Source: Acetobacteraceae bacterium (GTDB taxonomy: Bacteria; Pseudomonadota; Alphaproteobacteria; Acetobacterales; Acetobacteraceae). Taken from it: a DNA stretch of 36,601 nt. The DNA is taken from NCBI GenBank assembly GCA_019750465.1, contig JAIEOP010000344.1, positions 1 through 36,601 on the forward strand, given 5' to 3'. Position 1 is the first letter of the stretch, and every line of letters starts with the position of its first letter. The notes beneath the pieces were generated by a model. The model ran no database searches and was not told where the DNA came from. It saw nothing but the letters and a program-made list of their open reading frames with translations. The translations under genes and the position numbers were made by a program. Shown here one piece after another: positions 1 through 8,317 of this stretch.

Positions 1-254
1 GCCGGCGGCAGCGCCGCCACGCGCGGCAGCGCGAGCGTCGCCTCCAGCCCCGCCGCCGCGGCGGCGAGGCGGCCATCGGCATAGGCCGGCCGCACCGCGC
101 CCCAGGCCCAGGGCAGTGCGCCCGGGATCGTCGCCAGATGCCGCCAGATCAGGTTGACCACGCCGACGCCGAGCACCGCCCGGATGTCGGCGAAGAGCGC
201 TGCGGTCTCGCCACCGGCCGCATCCTCGGCGACGGCCGGCACGGGGTCCTTCAC
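1..254 (-). CDS. DehI-like halocarboxylic acid dehydrogenase/dehalogenase family protein, N-terminal part only
   Basis: Translating the minus strand from a GTG at 254 gives about 84 residues open to the window edge, including VVNLIWRHLATIPGALPWAW followed by AYADGRLAAAAAGLEATLALP. I recognise this wording from the DehI family (group I 2-haloacid dehalogenase fold, annotated as halocarboxylic acid dehydrogenase DehI). Most bacterial members have unproven substrates. The gene begins two codons after the stop of the upstream hydrolase, in the same frame, so no earlier start is possible and the two are probably co-transcribed. The catalytic half lies outside the window, so dehalogenase activity cannot be judged. 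The start codon lacks a clear Shine-Dalgarno sequence. The family call is from memory of the motif. Confidence 0.55.
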   Translation of the reverse strand, partial: MKDPVPAVAEDAAGGETAALFADIRAVLGVGVVNLIWRHLATIPGALPWAWGAVRPAYADGRLAAAAAGLEATLALPRVAALPP

Positions 255-257
255 GGC

Positions 258-1358
258 CTACCCGCCGCCGCAGGGGTCACGCCGCAGGCCGCGCGGCGTG
301 GCCGCCGGCGGCGCCTGCACCAGCGTCACCACGCAGCCGCCGTAGAAGCGGGTGAAGCGCCAGTCATAGGCGCCGTGATGGCCGCGGATGCCCTGCTGCG
401 GCCAGAGCGCCAGGGTGGGCGCACCGCGCTCGCGCGCCACCTCCTCCAGCCGGGCGGCGCGGCGCTCGGGGTCGGGGTCGTAGTCGTCGCCGTCGAACAG
501 GCCGACGAGCAGCCGCGGCATCTCCGCGGGCAGGCCGGCCAGCAGGCGGCGGAAATCATCGAGCGCGACAGTGTGGTTGTTCGGCCGATGCGCCTCGCCA
601 TGCGCCGCGGGGGCGGTAGCGATCACCGCCTGGACCAGGGCGGGCTGGTCGGCCGCCGCCATGATCGCCTGCCAGCCGCCGCGCGACTGCCCGGCGAGGA
701 TCACCTGCCGGTAGCCGGCCTCGCGCAGGGCCGGCAGGCCGGCGATCAGCCGCGGCAGGCTGGCGGTCAGCGCGTCGTCGCCAGGGTGGCGGTCGAAGCG
801 CAGCACGTCCCAGCCGGCGTCGTTGAGCACGGCGACGAGGCCGGGGATGGGGCGGTTGCGGTTGTCGCGGTCCGGCCCGCCATAGCCATGGCCCCAGACG
901 ATCACGCCGCGCGCCGCCCCCGGGCCGCGGCGCAGGTGCAGCGGGCTCCAGCGGAACGGGCCGAGGGCGCCGGTCTCCGGCGCGACCGGCGCCGCCCCGT
1001 CCACGTCCCCATCGGTGGCGAGGATGCGGCACTCCGCCTGGATGGCGCCGAGCGCGCGGCGGCAGCGTTCGAGGGCCATGGCCTGCGCGGCCTCCGGCGT
1101 CGGCTGGCCGCTGATCCAGGCCCAGGCGGAGCGGCCGGCGACGGGATCGCGCGCCACCGCGAAGGCGGCGTGCGGCACGGCGCCGCGGTAGGCGAGGGTG
1201 AACTCGGTCGCCAGCTGCGCCGAGGGCGGCGGGGCGCCGAGGCGCGCGGCGGAGAAGGCGGCGCGATAGGCCTCCTCCTGCTGCGGCCCGCGTGCGGCGG
1301 CGGTCGAGACGAGGAGCAGCGCGGCGCAGGCGCCGAGCATGAGCCGGAGGGTTCGCAT
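258..1358 (-). CDS. Secreted alpha/beta hydrolase (dienelactone hydrolase/PE-PGRS-type fold)
   Basis: A 366-residue protein with a likely Sec signal peptide ([20 protein letters not shown], cleavage near AAA-RG about residue 23), so it should act in the periplasm. Residues 150-345 form an alpha/beta hydrolase core: [10 protein letters not shown] (oxyanion region, 153-161), the nucleophile elbow GQSRGG with Ser225, an acidic candidate in LFDGDDYD (289-294) and the histidine candidate GHHGAYDW (His327/328). This is a full Ser-Asp-His set. Residues 24-130 are a family-specific N-terminal extension. The reading frame extends upstream to 1511, but the ATG at 1358 was chosen because the signal peptide starts there and the earlier part overlaps leuS. 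It is divergent from leuS with 151 bases between. The substrate is unknown; an ester or amide hydrolase is an inference. Confidence 0.8.
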   Translation of the reverse strand: MRTLRLMLGACAALLLVSTAAARGPQQEEAYRAAFSAARLGAPPPSAQLATEFTLAYRGAVPHAAFAVARDPVAGRSAWAWISGQPTPEAAQAMALERCRRALGAIQAECRILATDGDVDGAAPVAPETGALGPFRWSPLHLRRGPGAARGVIVWGHGYGGPDRDNRNRPIPGLVAVLNDAGWDVLRFDRHPGDDALTASLPRLIAGLPALREAGYRQVILAGQSRGGWQAIMAAADQPALVQAVIATAPAAHGEAHRPNNHTVALDDFRRLLAGLPAEMPRLLVGLFDGDDYDPDPERRAARLEEVARERGAPTLALWPQQGIRGHHGAYDWRFTRFYGGCVVTLVQAPPAATPRGLRRDPCGGG

Positions 1359-1509
1359 GGCGGCGCAGTCTGCGCCGTGCCCGGCCCGGCCGACAACGGT
1401 CAGCGAGGTCACGCGGCGCGTGCAGGGCGGGCCACCCTTCCCTCTGCGGGGGGCTCGGCCTATTCCGGGGCTCCGATCCCGCACTGCGCCCCACGGTCCG
1501 CTCCACGCC

Positions 1510-4164
1510 ATGAACGACGCCGCCAGCCCCGCCGCCCGCGCCGCTACCGCCGCCGCCCGCGCCGAGCTTCGGCACGACTTCGCCGCGGCGGAGCCGCGCT
1601 GGCAGGCGGAGTGGGACCGCCGCGGCTGCTTCGCCGTGCCGGATGTGCCGCCCGCCGGTGCGGAGAAGTACTACGTGCTGGAGATGTTCCCCTACCCGAG
1701 CGGGAAGATCCACATGGGGCATGTGCGCTGCTACACGCTGGGCGATGTGGTGGCACGCTACAAGCGGGCGCGCGGGCACCTGGTGATGCACCCGATGGGC
1801 TGGGACGCCTTCGGCCTGCCGGCCGAGAACGCGGCGCGCGAGCGCGGCATCCACCCCGGCACCTGGACCTACGACAACATCGCCGCGATGCGCGCCGAGC
1901 TGAAGCGCATGGGGCTGAGCCTGGACTGGTCGCGGGAATTCGCCACCTGCGACCCGGAGTACTACGGCCAGCAGCAGGCGCTGTTCCTCGATTTCCTGAG
2001 GGCCGGGCTGGTCGAGCGGAAGGAGAGCTGGGTCAACTGGGACCCGGTGGACGGCACCGTGCTGGCGAACGAGCAGGTGATCGACGGCCGCGGCTGGCGC
2101 AGCGGCGCGCCGGTCGAGAAGAAGCTGCTGAGCCAGTGGTTCTTCTCCATCACGAAATACGCGCCGGACCTGCTGGAGGCGCTGGGCGGGCTCGATCGCT
2201 GGCCGGAGCGCGTGAAGCTGATGCAGGCCAACTGGATCGGCCGCAGCGAGGGGGCGCGGGTGCGGTTCCGGCTGACGGAACCGGTCGAGGGCGCATCCGA
2301 GGTCGAGGTCTTCACCACGCGGCCCGACACGCTGTTCGGCATGTCGTTCCTGGCAATCGCCGCCGAGCATCCGCTGGCTGCCGTGGCCGCGGCGAAGAAC
2401 CCGGACGCCGCGGAGTTCATCGCCGAGTGCCGGCGCATGGGGACCAGCGAGGCCGCGATCGAGCAGGCCGAGAAGCGCGGGTTCGACACCGGCTTCCGCG
2501 TGGCGCACCCGTTCCTGGAGGGTGTTTCCTTTCCGGTCTGGATCGCCAATTTCGTGCTGATGGAATACGGCACCGGCGCGATCTTCGGCTGCCCGGGCCA
2601 TGACGAGCGCGACTACGAATTCGCCAGCAAGTACGGGCTGGAGATCCTGCCGGTGGTGCTGCCGCCGGGTGCCGATCCCGCGACTTTCGCGCTGACGGAT
2701 GGTGCCTACGTGGATGACGGCACGATCTTCAACTCGGGCTTCCTCGATGGGCTGAGCGTGGCGGACGCGAAGCGCCGCGTGATCGACCGGCTGGAGGCGA
2801 CGGGCCAGGGCACGGGCGTGGTGAATTGGCGGCTGCGGGACTGGGGCGTCTCCCGCCAGCGCTACTGGGGCTGCCCGATCCCGGTGATCCACTGCGAGGC
2901 CTGCGGCGTGGTGCCGGTGCCGAAGAGTGAGCTGCCGGTGCGGCTGCCGGAGGACGTGGATTTCTCGCGGCCGGGCAATCCGCTCGACCATCACCCGACC
3001 TGGAAGCATGTGGACTGCCCGTCCTGCGGCAGGCCGGCGCGGCGCGAGACCGACACCTGCGACACCTTCGTGGACAGTTCCTGGTACTTCGCGCGCTTCT
3101 GCTCGCCCCGCGCGGAGGAGCCGGTGACCGGCGCGGCGGTGGACGCCTGGCTGCCGGTGGACCAGTACATCGGCGGCATCGAGCACGCGATCCTGCACCT
3201 GCTCTACAGCCGCTTCTTCACCCGCGGCATGCGCGACACCGGCCACCTGACGCTGGCCGAGCCCTTCGCCGGCCTGTTCACCCAGGGCATGGTCACGCAT
3301 GAGAGCTACCGGGCCGCCGATGGGCGCTGGCTCTATCCGGAGGAGGTCGAGATCTCGCTGGCGCCGGATGGCACGCGCAGCGCCACGGTGAAGGGCGGCA
3401 ACCAGCCCGTCACGATCGGCCGCGTCGAGAGCATGTCCAAGTCGAAGCGCAACACGGTCGACCCGGGCGCCATCATCGACCGCTACGGTGCCGACACCGC
3501 GCGCTGGTTCATCCTTTCCGACAACCCGCCCGAGCGCGACATGGAGTGGAGCGAAGCGGGCGTTGCCGGCGCCTTCCGCTTCAGCCAACGGCTGTATCGC
3601 ATGGTCGCCGCAGCGGTGCCGGACCTGCCGCCGGCCGGCACCAGTGCGGCGGGCGCCGAGGGTGCCGCGCGCAAGCTGCGTCAGGCAACGCACCGAACCG
3701 TCGCGGCCGTGACCGAGGCGCTGGAGACCTTCGCCTTCAACGTCGCCGTCGCGCGCATCCATGAGTTCGCCAATACGATCGGCGAGGCGGAGGCCGCTGC
3801 GGCGGCCGAGCACAGGGGAGCGGCCCGGCGCGAGGCGCTGGAGGCGATCACGCGGCTCGCCGCGCCGATGATGCCGCACCTGGCCGAGGAGCTCTGGTCG
3901 CTGCTCCGCCCGGGCGGGGCGGCGCTGGTTGCCGACCTGCCCTGGCCGGAGGCCGACCCCGACCTGCTCCGGGCCGAGACCCTGACGCTCGCCGTGCAGG
4001 TGCTCGGCAAGCTCCGCGGCACCATCGAGGTGCCGGTGGATGCCGACGAGGCAACGGTCTTCGCTGCCGCCGCGGCGGAAGACAACGTCGCCCGCAGCAT
4101 CGCCGGACGCCCGATCAGGAAGCGCATCCATGTCCCGGGCCGCATCGTCAACTTCGTCGTCTAG
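1510..4164 (+). CDS. leuS: Leucyl-tRNA synthetase
   Basis: This cytoplasmic class I aminoacyl-tRNA synthetase charges tRNA-Leu with leucine. The protein has 884 residues, close to the usual bacterial 860-880. The class I signatures are present: HMGH (68-71, the HIGH motif, after PYPSGKI) and MSKSK (642-646, the KMSKS loop, preceded here by Ser rather than Lys). The editing (CP1) domain lies between them, with [17 protein letters not shown] near residue 270 containing the conserved threonine-rich stretch and a downstream [13 protein letters not shown] segment. The ATG at 1510 starts a protein of family-like N-terminus ([16 protein letters not shown]); an upstream in-frame extension to 1339 is low-complexity and was rejected. 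It heads a leuS-lptE-holA operon, overlapping lptE by 35 bases. Confidence 0.98.
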   Translation: MNDAASPAARAATAAARAELRHDFAAAEPRWQAEWDRRGCFAVPDVPPAGAEKYYVLEMFPYPSGKIHMGHVRCYTLGDVVARYKRARGHLVMHPMGWDAFGLPAENAARERGIHPGTWTYDNIAAMRAELKRMGLSLDWSREFATCDPEYYGQQQALFLDFLRAGLVERKESWVNWDPVDGTVLANEQVIDGRGWRSGAPVEKKLLSQWFFSITKYAPDLLEALGGLDRWPERVKLMQANWIGRSEGARVRFRLTEPVEGASEVEVFTTRPDTLFGMSFLAIAAEHPLAAVAAAKNPDAAEFIAECRRMGTSEAAIEQAEKRGFDTGFRVAHPFLEGVSFPVWIANFVLMEYGTGAIFGCPGHDERDYEFASKYGLEILPVVLPPGADPATFALTDGAYVDDGTIFNSGFLDGLSVADAKRRVIDRLEATGQGTGVVNWRLRDWGVSRQRYWGCPIPVIHCEACGVVPVPKSELPVRLPEDVDFSRPGNPLDHHPTWKHVDCPSCGRPARRETDTCDTFVDSSWYFARFCSPRAEEPVTGAAVDAWLPVDQYIGGIEHAILHLLYSRFFTRGMRDTGHLTLAEPFAGLFTQGMVTHESYRAADGRWLYPEEVEISLAPDGTRSATVKGGNQPVTIGRVESMSKSKRNTVDPGAIIDRYGADTARWFILSDNPPERDMEWSEAGVAGAFRFSQRLYRMVAAAVPDLPPAGTSAAGAEGAARKLRQATHRTVAAVTEALETFAFNVAVARIHEFANTIGEAEAAAAAEHRGAARREALEAITRLAAPMMPHLAEELWSLLRPGGAALVADLPWPEADPDLLRAETLTLAVQVLGKLRGTIEVPVDADEATVFAAAAAEDNVARSIAGRPIRKRIHVPGRIVNFVV

Positions 4165-4744
4165 GCGCGCCGCGCTGCGGCGGCTGGCGCTGGCACCCGC
4201 CCTGCTGGCGGCCTCCGGCTGCGGCTTCCGCCCGATGCACGGACCGGTTGAGAGCACCGTCGGCGCAGCGCCCGCCGAGATCGCGCCCGAACTGGCCGCG
4301 GTGCGGGTCGGGAACCTGCCCGACCGGTTCGGCCAGATCCTGCGCCGCAACCTGCAGCGGCGCTTCGAAGGCGTGGCACCCGGGACCCAGGCGCGCTACC
4401 AGCTCACCCTCGGCGTCGGCTTCAGCGGCGAAGTGCTGGGCTACCGGCGCGACGGGACGATCAGCCGCGTGCGCTACATCGCAACGGCAGAATGGAATCT
4501 CGCGACCCAGGCCGTGCCGCCGCAAACCATCGCCCGCAGCATCCAGCCGGTGCGCACGATCGACGCCTTCAACGTGCCCGACCTGCAGTTCTTTGCCGCC
4601 GACACCTCGCGCGAGGACATGGAGCGCCGCCTGGCGGAGGTGCTGGGCGACGAGGTGTATCGGCAGGTGCTGCTGGCGCTGCGCCGCCATGTCGCGGGCG
4701 GACGGGTCGTTGCCGGCGGACCCGTCGCGCCGCCCCCCGGCTGA
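4130..4744 (+). CDS. lptE: LPS assembly lipoprotein LptE
   Basis: LptE is the outer-membrane lipoprotein that plugs the LptD barrel and helps insert lipopolysaccharide in the outer leaflet. The 204-residue product starts with a positively charged signal ([20 protein letters not shown]) ending in a lipobox-like ASGC, so the mature protein would begin at the cysteine followed by GFRPM. A Cys-Gly-Phe-x-Pro opening is typical of alphaproteobacterial LptE. Its position between leuS and holA is the classic one. The chosen ATG lies inside the end of leuS (35-base overlap), consistent with translational coupling; in-frame starts further upstream only lengthen the leader implausibly. Confidence 0.92.
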   Translation: MSRAASSTSSSRRAALRRLALAPALLAASGCGFRPMHGPVESTVGAAPAEIAPELAAVRVGNLPDRFGQILRRNLQRRFEGVAPGTQARYQLTLGVGFSGEVLGYRRDGTISRVRYIATAEWNLATQAVPPQTIARSIQPVRTIDAFNVPDLQFFAADTSREDMERRLAEVLGDEVYRQVLLALRRHVAGGRVVAGGPVAPPPG

Positions 4745-4759
4745 ACGGGCCGCGCTGCG

Positions 4760-5797
4760 GTGGCAAAGCTGGACGCGCGGCGCACGGCAGGTTTCCTGCA
4801 GGATCCCGGCACCCGGTGCCGCATCGTGCTGCTGCACGGTGACGACCCGGGGCTGGTGCATGAGCGGGCCCTGCGCCTGATCGCAGCCGTGACTGGCGGC
4901 GACACCCTGCAACTGGTGGAGGTCGGGCGCGAGGGCGCCAAGGACACCGGGTTGCTGGCAGCCGAAGCTGCCGGGGTCTCGCTGTTTGGCGCCGGGCGGC
5001 GCGCGGTCTGGGTGCGCGAGGCAACCGACATCTTCGCCGCCGCCGCGGAGCAGGTGCTGCGTGGCCCGGGACCCGGGCTGGTGGTGCTGGAAGCGCCGGG
5101 CGACTCGCGCAGCCTTCAGAAGCTGCGCCGCCTGCTGGAACCCGCGCCCGATGCCGCGGTCATCGCATGCTACCGCGAGCGCGGCGCCGAACTGGCTGCG
5201 ACCATACGCCGCATCCTCGGCGAACTGGAGGTGCAGGCCGAGACAGCCGCCGTCGACTGGATGGCGGATCGGCTGGCCGAGGATCACCTGCTGATGCGCC
5301 GGGAGCTTGAGAAGCTGGCGCTTTATGTCGGCCCCGGCGGGCGGGTGACGCAGGAGCAGGCATTGGCCTGCATAGCCGAAGGTTCGGCCCTCGATCTGGA
5401 GGAGGCCCTGGTCGCGGCGCTGGCGGGCGATGTCGCCCTGGCGGACCGGGCGTTGGAAGCCGCCTTCGCCGATGGCGCGGCGGCGGTGCAGGTGGTGCGG
5501 AGCGCGCTGCGCCAGGTCCAACGGCTGCATGTGGCAGCGCTGGCGGTTGCCGGCGGGGCGGCGCCAGCCGTGGCGCTGGACGCGCTTCGCCCACCGGTCT
5601 TCTTCCGCCAAAAGCCGGCCCTGGAACGTGCCTTACGAGCCTGGCGGCCCGAGGCACTGGACGCCGCCGGCGCCATGCTGCTGGAAGCCGAGCGGCGCAC
5701 CAAAACGACCGGGTTGCCCGACATCGCCGTTGTACGTGGCGCCGTGCAGGCCCTGGCTCGCCGCGGTGCGGGCGCCAAGGGGCGTGCTGGACAATGA
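4760..5797 (+). CDS. holA: DNA polymerase III, delta subunit
   Basis: HolA is the delta subunit of the clamp loader that opens the beta sliding clamp. The protein has 345 residues, the normal length. The N-terminal domain shows CRIVLLHGDDPGLVHERA (the degenerate nucleotide-fold start typical of delta), then SLFGAGRRAVWVREA, and the C-terminal collar domain has GSALDLEEALVAALAGD and HVAALAVAGG segments. The start is GTG at 4760, 15 bases after the lptE stop, without a strong Shine-Dalgarno sequence, suggesting dependence on translation of lptE. It is the last gene of the leuS operon and converges on parB. Confidence 0.94.
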   Translation: MAKLDARRTAGFLQDPGTRCRIVLLHGDDPGLVHERALRLIAAVTGGDTLQLVEVGREGAKDTGLLAAEAAGVSLFGAGRRAVWVREATDIFAAAAEQVLRGPGPGLVVLEAPGDSRSLQKLRRLLEPAPDAAVIACYRERGAELAATIRRILGELEVQAETAAVDWMADRLAEDHLLMRRELEKLALYVGPGGRVTQEQALACIAEGSALDLEEALVAALAGDVALADRALEAAFADGAAAVQVVRSALRQVQRLHVAALAVAGGAAPAVALDALRPPVFFRQKPALERALRAWRPEALDAAGAMLLEAERRTKTTGLPDIAVVRGAVQALARRGAGAKGRAGQ

Positions 5798-5988
5798 TGG
5801 CACTCTTGGACCCGAGGGCCATGGTCTGCAGCGGGGTGCTGAAAGAACGGCTCGTCACGCCGGTGCAGGTCCCCGATTGCAGAACACAGATGCACCTCGG
5901 GCGGTCCCGCCTCTGGCGATCCCCTCCAATGGTTGTAACTTGCGCCGTGATTCATGTCAGCGGCGACGCTGCTTCAAGCGGTGACGCT

Positions 5989-6879
5989 TCAGCCACCCTT
6001 CAGCAAGCGGACCAAACCATCGAGCTGGTCGAGGTCCTTGTAGCGGATCGTCACCTGTCCTGAGCCGCCTTCGTCTCGGATCGCGACGCGCAGACCTAGA
6101 TGGGCGGAAAGCTCCTGCTCCAATGCGACGGTTTCGCGGTCGCGCGGCGCTGGGGACCGGTCGCTTGCCTCGGTTCGCGGCTTGGCGGCAGCCGCGGCTT
6201 CGGTCTGGCGAACATTCAGCCCACGGTCCACGACCTGCATTGCCAGCCCGACCGGGTCCGGGGCTGTCAGCAGCGCGCGGGCATGGCCAGCGGTCAAGGC
6301 ACCCTCGCGCAGCAGCTCACGCACGCGGTCCGGCAAGTTGAGCAGGCGAAGCGTATTGGCCACGTGGCTGCGGCTCTTGCCAACGGACTGGCCCAGCACC
6401 TCCTGCGTCATGCCGAATTCCTGGAGCAGGCGCTGGTAACCTTCAGCCTCCTCCAGGACGCCAAGGTCCTGGCGCTGCAGATTTTCCACAAGCGCGGCGG
6501 CCATGGCCTGGCGGTCATCGAGGTCGCGGATGATGACCGGTACTTCATGCAGCGGCACGGCTTGTGCGGCCCGCCAGCGGCGTTCGCCGCCGATAATCTG
6601 GTAGTGTCCCGGCTCGCCGGGTGTGGGGCGGACAAGAATGGGTTGCAGCAGGCCGTGAGCGCGGATGGAGTCCGACAGCTCCTGCAGCGCCCCCGGGTCC
6701 ATGGCGGCACGAGGCTGGAAGGGACCCGGTGCGATGATGTCGACCGGCAACCTGCGTTGCGCGCCATCGGGCGCGCCATCGGGCGCGGCAGTGGACGCCG
6801 CTTCAGGCGCGTCGGGAATGAGCGAAGACAGCCCGCGGCCGAGCCGGGCTGGCCGGCCCCTGCCGGAAGCGCGGCTCAT
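5989..6879 (-). CDS. parB: Chromosome-partitioning protein ParB (CTPase DNA-binding clamp)
   Basis: ParB loads at parS sites, spreads as a CTP-dependent sliding clamp and is pulled by ParA to segregate origins. The 296-residue protein has all expected parts: the N-terminal ParA-interacting box RLGRGLSSLI (12-21), a low-complexity linker, the ParB/Srx domain with the CTP-binding motif GERRWRA (98-104), ENLQRQDL, a helix-turn-helix around MTQEVLGQSVGKSRSHVANT (residues about 156-175) and a C-terminal dimerisation domain ending in LDGLVRLLKGG. Its ATG overlaps the parA stop by 4 bases. Two parS sites lie about 1.4 kb upstream. It converges on holA. Confidence 0.97.
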   Translation of the reverse strand: MSRASGRGRPARLGRGLSSLIPDAPEAASTAAPDGAPDGAQRRLPVDIIAPGPFQPRAAMDPGALQELSDSIRAHGLLQPILVRPTPGEPGHYQIIGGERRWRAAQAVPLHEVPVIIRDLDDRQAMAAALVENLQRQDLGVLEEAEGYQRLLQEFGMTQEVLGQSVGKSRSHVANTLRLLNLPDRVRELLREGALTAGHARALLTAPDPVGLAMQVVDRGLNVRQTEAAAAAKPRTEASDRSPAPRDRETVALEQELSAHLGLRVAIRDEGGSGQVTIRYKDLDQLDGLVRLLKGG

Positions 6880-7775
6880 GCTGGCTGCATACGCCGGCCG
6901 CGGGCCCGGTCGCGGCGCCGGAACTCCACTGCCAGGCGAACATAGGCCTGCGCACCGGAAGAGCGGAAATCGTAGAGTGTCACAGGCAAGCCGTGCGAGG
7001 GCGCCTCGCTGATGCGGATGTTGCGGGGGATCACCGTTTCGTAGACCTTTTCCTTGAAGAATGCCCGTGCATCGGCAGCGACCGCATCGGAAAACTTGTT
7101 GCGCCGATCATGCATCGTCAGGACCAGACCCTCCAGTGAAAGCTCCGGATTCAGCGCCCGTCGAACGCGTTCGACCGTCTGGGTGATGTGGCTCACGCCT
7201 TCCAATGCGAAGAACTCGCATTGCAGAGGCACAAGGACGTCGTGGCAGGCGACCAGTGCGTTGAGAGTCAACAGGCCCAGCGAGGGCGGGCAGTCCAGGA
7301 AAACGTAATCATAGCGTTGCATTATATCAGGGGCTGTAGCTAAGGCACTTCGCAGTCGGTGTTCGCGACCGTCGAGGTCGGCCAATTCGATCTCTGCTCC
7401 GACAAGGTCGCCATCTGACGGAATAATCGCCAGATCGGGCACGCTGGTGGGCCGGATCACCTCCGCAAGCCGCCTGCTGCCCAACAGAAGCGCATAGGTG
7501 CCATCGTTACGCGCATTTCGGCCCAGGCCAAGGCCAGTCGAGGCATTCCCCTGCGGATCGAGGTCGATCAGCAGCACCTTATGCTCCGCGGCCAGAGCAG
7601 TTGCGAGGTTGATTGCCGTTGTCGTCTTGCCGACGCCGCCCTTCTGGTTGGCGATCGCAACGATGCGCGGCGATGACGCCGTTTTGGCGCGGTCAGCCAG
7701 GGTCGCGTGCAGGGGTAATCTCCGTGAGGCGGAGTATGGTGGCGGATGGATCGGTCCGGCTCGCAAAGCGTTCAA
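6876..7775 (-). CDS. parA: Chromosome-partitioning ATPase ParA
   Basis: ParA is the Walker-type ATPase that forms a nucleoid-bound gradient and moves ParB-parS complexes. The deviant Walker A KGGVGKTT is at residues 45-52 when counted from the ATG at 7775, followed by VLLIDLDPQGNAST, the FLDCPPSLG Walker B region and PLQCEFFALEG. The product is 299 residues from that ATG, with an unusual 35-residue Arg/Pro-rich extension before the SSPRIVAIANQ core, and overlaps the rsmG end by 83 bases. No ATG or GTG lies between it and the Walker motif; a CTG at 7712 with GGAG seven bases upstream is the only better-placed start, giving 278 residues. The start is therefore uncertain; the function is not. 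Confidence 0.96.
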   Translation of the reverse strand: MNALRAGPIHPPPYSASRRLPLHATLADRAKTASSPRIVAIANQKGGVGKTTTAINLATALAAEHKVLLIDLDPQGNASTGLGLGRNARNDGTYALLLGSRRLAEVIRPTSVPDLAIIPSDGDLVGAEIELADLDGREHRLRSALATAPDIMQRYDYVFLDCPPSLGLLTLNALVACHDVLVPLQCEFFALEGVSHITQTVERVRRALNPELSLEGLVLTMHDRRNKFSDAVAADARAFFKEKVYETVIPRNIRISEAPSHGLPVTLYDFRSSGAQAYVRLAVEFRRRDRARGRRMQPA

Positions 7776-8310
7776 TGTGCATAGTCCAATCAGCAGCAGC
7801 GGCGGTCAATTCCGAGTCCACCGAGCGGCCTTTCGGAAAGATTGCGACGCCGCCCGGGGCGAGTAGCCGATAGGCTTGCCGAAGGAGATCCAGCAGGGGA
7901 GCGAGCGCTCGGGCGGTGACGACGACAGCGGGGGGAGGCTTGGCAAGCTCGATTCGGTGAGGGTGAATATGAAGATTGGTTATTTCAAGTTGCCTGCGAG
8001 CTTCCAGCAGAAAGGCGGCCTTCCGACGATTGGCCTCGATCAGGTGGGTTTCGCGGCCTGTTGCGGCCGCCAATACCAAGCCAGGCAAACCAGCGCCGGA
8101 ACCAAGATCAACGATGGGCCCCGCCGCATTGGGCAACAGCGGCAGGAGCTGCAGCGAATCCACTACGTGGCGCTGCCATTGGGTGTCTTCGGATGCGTCG
8201 GCGACGAGGTTGATGCTGGTATTCCACTGGCGAAGAAGGGCAAGGTAATTGCGGAGTCGTTCTTCAGTTTCACGTGGAACATCGACGATAGTGCCTGACC
8301 TCCGTTTCAC
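7693..8310 (-). CDS. rsmG: 16S rRNA (guanine527-N7)-methyltransferase RsmG
   Basis: RsmG (GidB) methylates G527 of 16S rRNA using S-adenosylmethionine; its loss gives low-level streptomycin resistance in several bacteria. The 205-residue protein has the SAM-binding motif DLGSGAGLPG (68-77), the LIEANRRKAAFL segment and ARALAPLLDLL, typical of the family. It starts at GTG 8310, sharing ACGTGA with the end of mnmG. The N-terminal codons for VPRET (residues 11-15) are themselves a parS sequence, and the GTG lies at the centre of a second parS. It is followed by parA with overlapping frames, giving the order mnmG-rsmG-parA-parB. Confidence 0.96.
   Translation of the reverse strand: MKRRSGTIVDVPRETEERLRNYLALLRQWNTSINLVADASEDTQWQRHVVDSLQLLPLLPNAAGPIVDLGSGAGLPGLVLAAATGRETHLIEANRRKAAFLLEARRQLEITNLHIHPHRIELAKPPPAVVVTARALAPLLDLLRQAYRLLAPGGVAIFPKGRSVDSELTAAAADWTMHIERFASRTDPSATILRLTEITPARDPG
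8267..8280. promoter_or_regulatory. parS centromere site 1 (inside rsmG)
   Basis: The plus strand reads GTTTCACGTGGAAC; the other strand reads GTTCCACGTGAAAC, the core of the well-known parS consensus TGTTCCACGTGAAACA. Including one flanking base on each side, 15 of 16 positions match. It lies within rsmG codons for VPRET. ParB is expected to bind here and load as a clamp. Confidence 0.88.
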
Positions 8311-8317
8311 GTGAAAC
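8304..8317. promoter_or_regulatory. parS centromere site 2 (mnmG stop / rsmG start)
   Basis: GTTTCACGTGAAAC is a perfect 14-base palindrome, extended to 16 with the flanking C/G pair (8303-8318). It matches the parS core with the TTTCACGTGAAA arms seen in many proteobacteria. The site contains both the mnmG TGA stop and the rsmG GTG start. It lies 23 bases from site 1, about two helical turns between like positions less a few bases. Confidence 0.9.

Noticed and set aside
556-4350. Long open frame (over 1200 codons) on the strand opposite leuS
   Set aside because: It is rich in Arg, Ala, Pro and His and lies antisense to leuS codons. High GC suppresses stops in such frames; no motif or domain is seen.
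5958-5971. CAGCG-GCGA-CGCTG hairpin in the holA/parB convergent gap as a terminator
   Set aside because: A five-base stem without a T tract on either strand is too weak to call.
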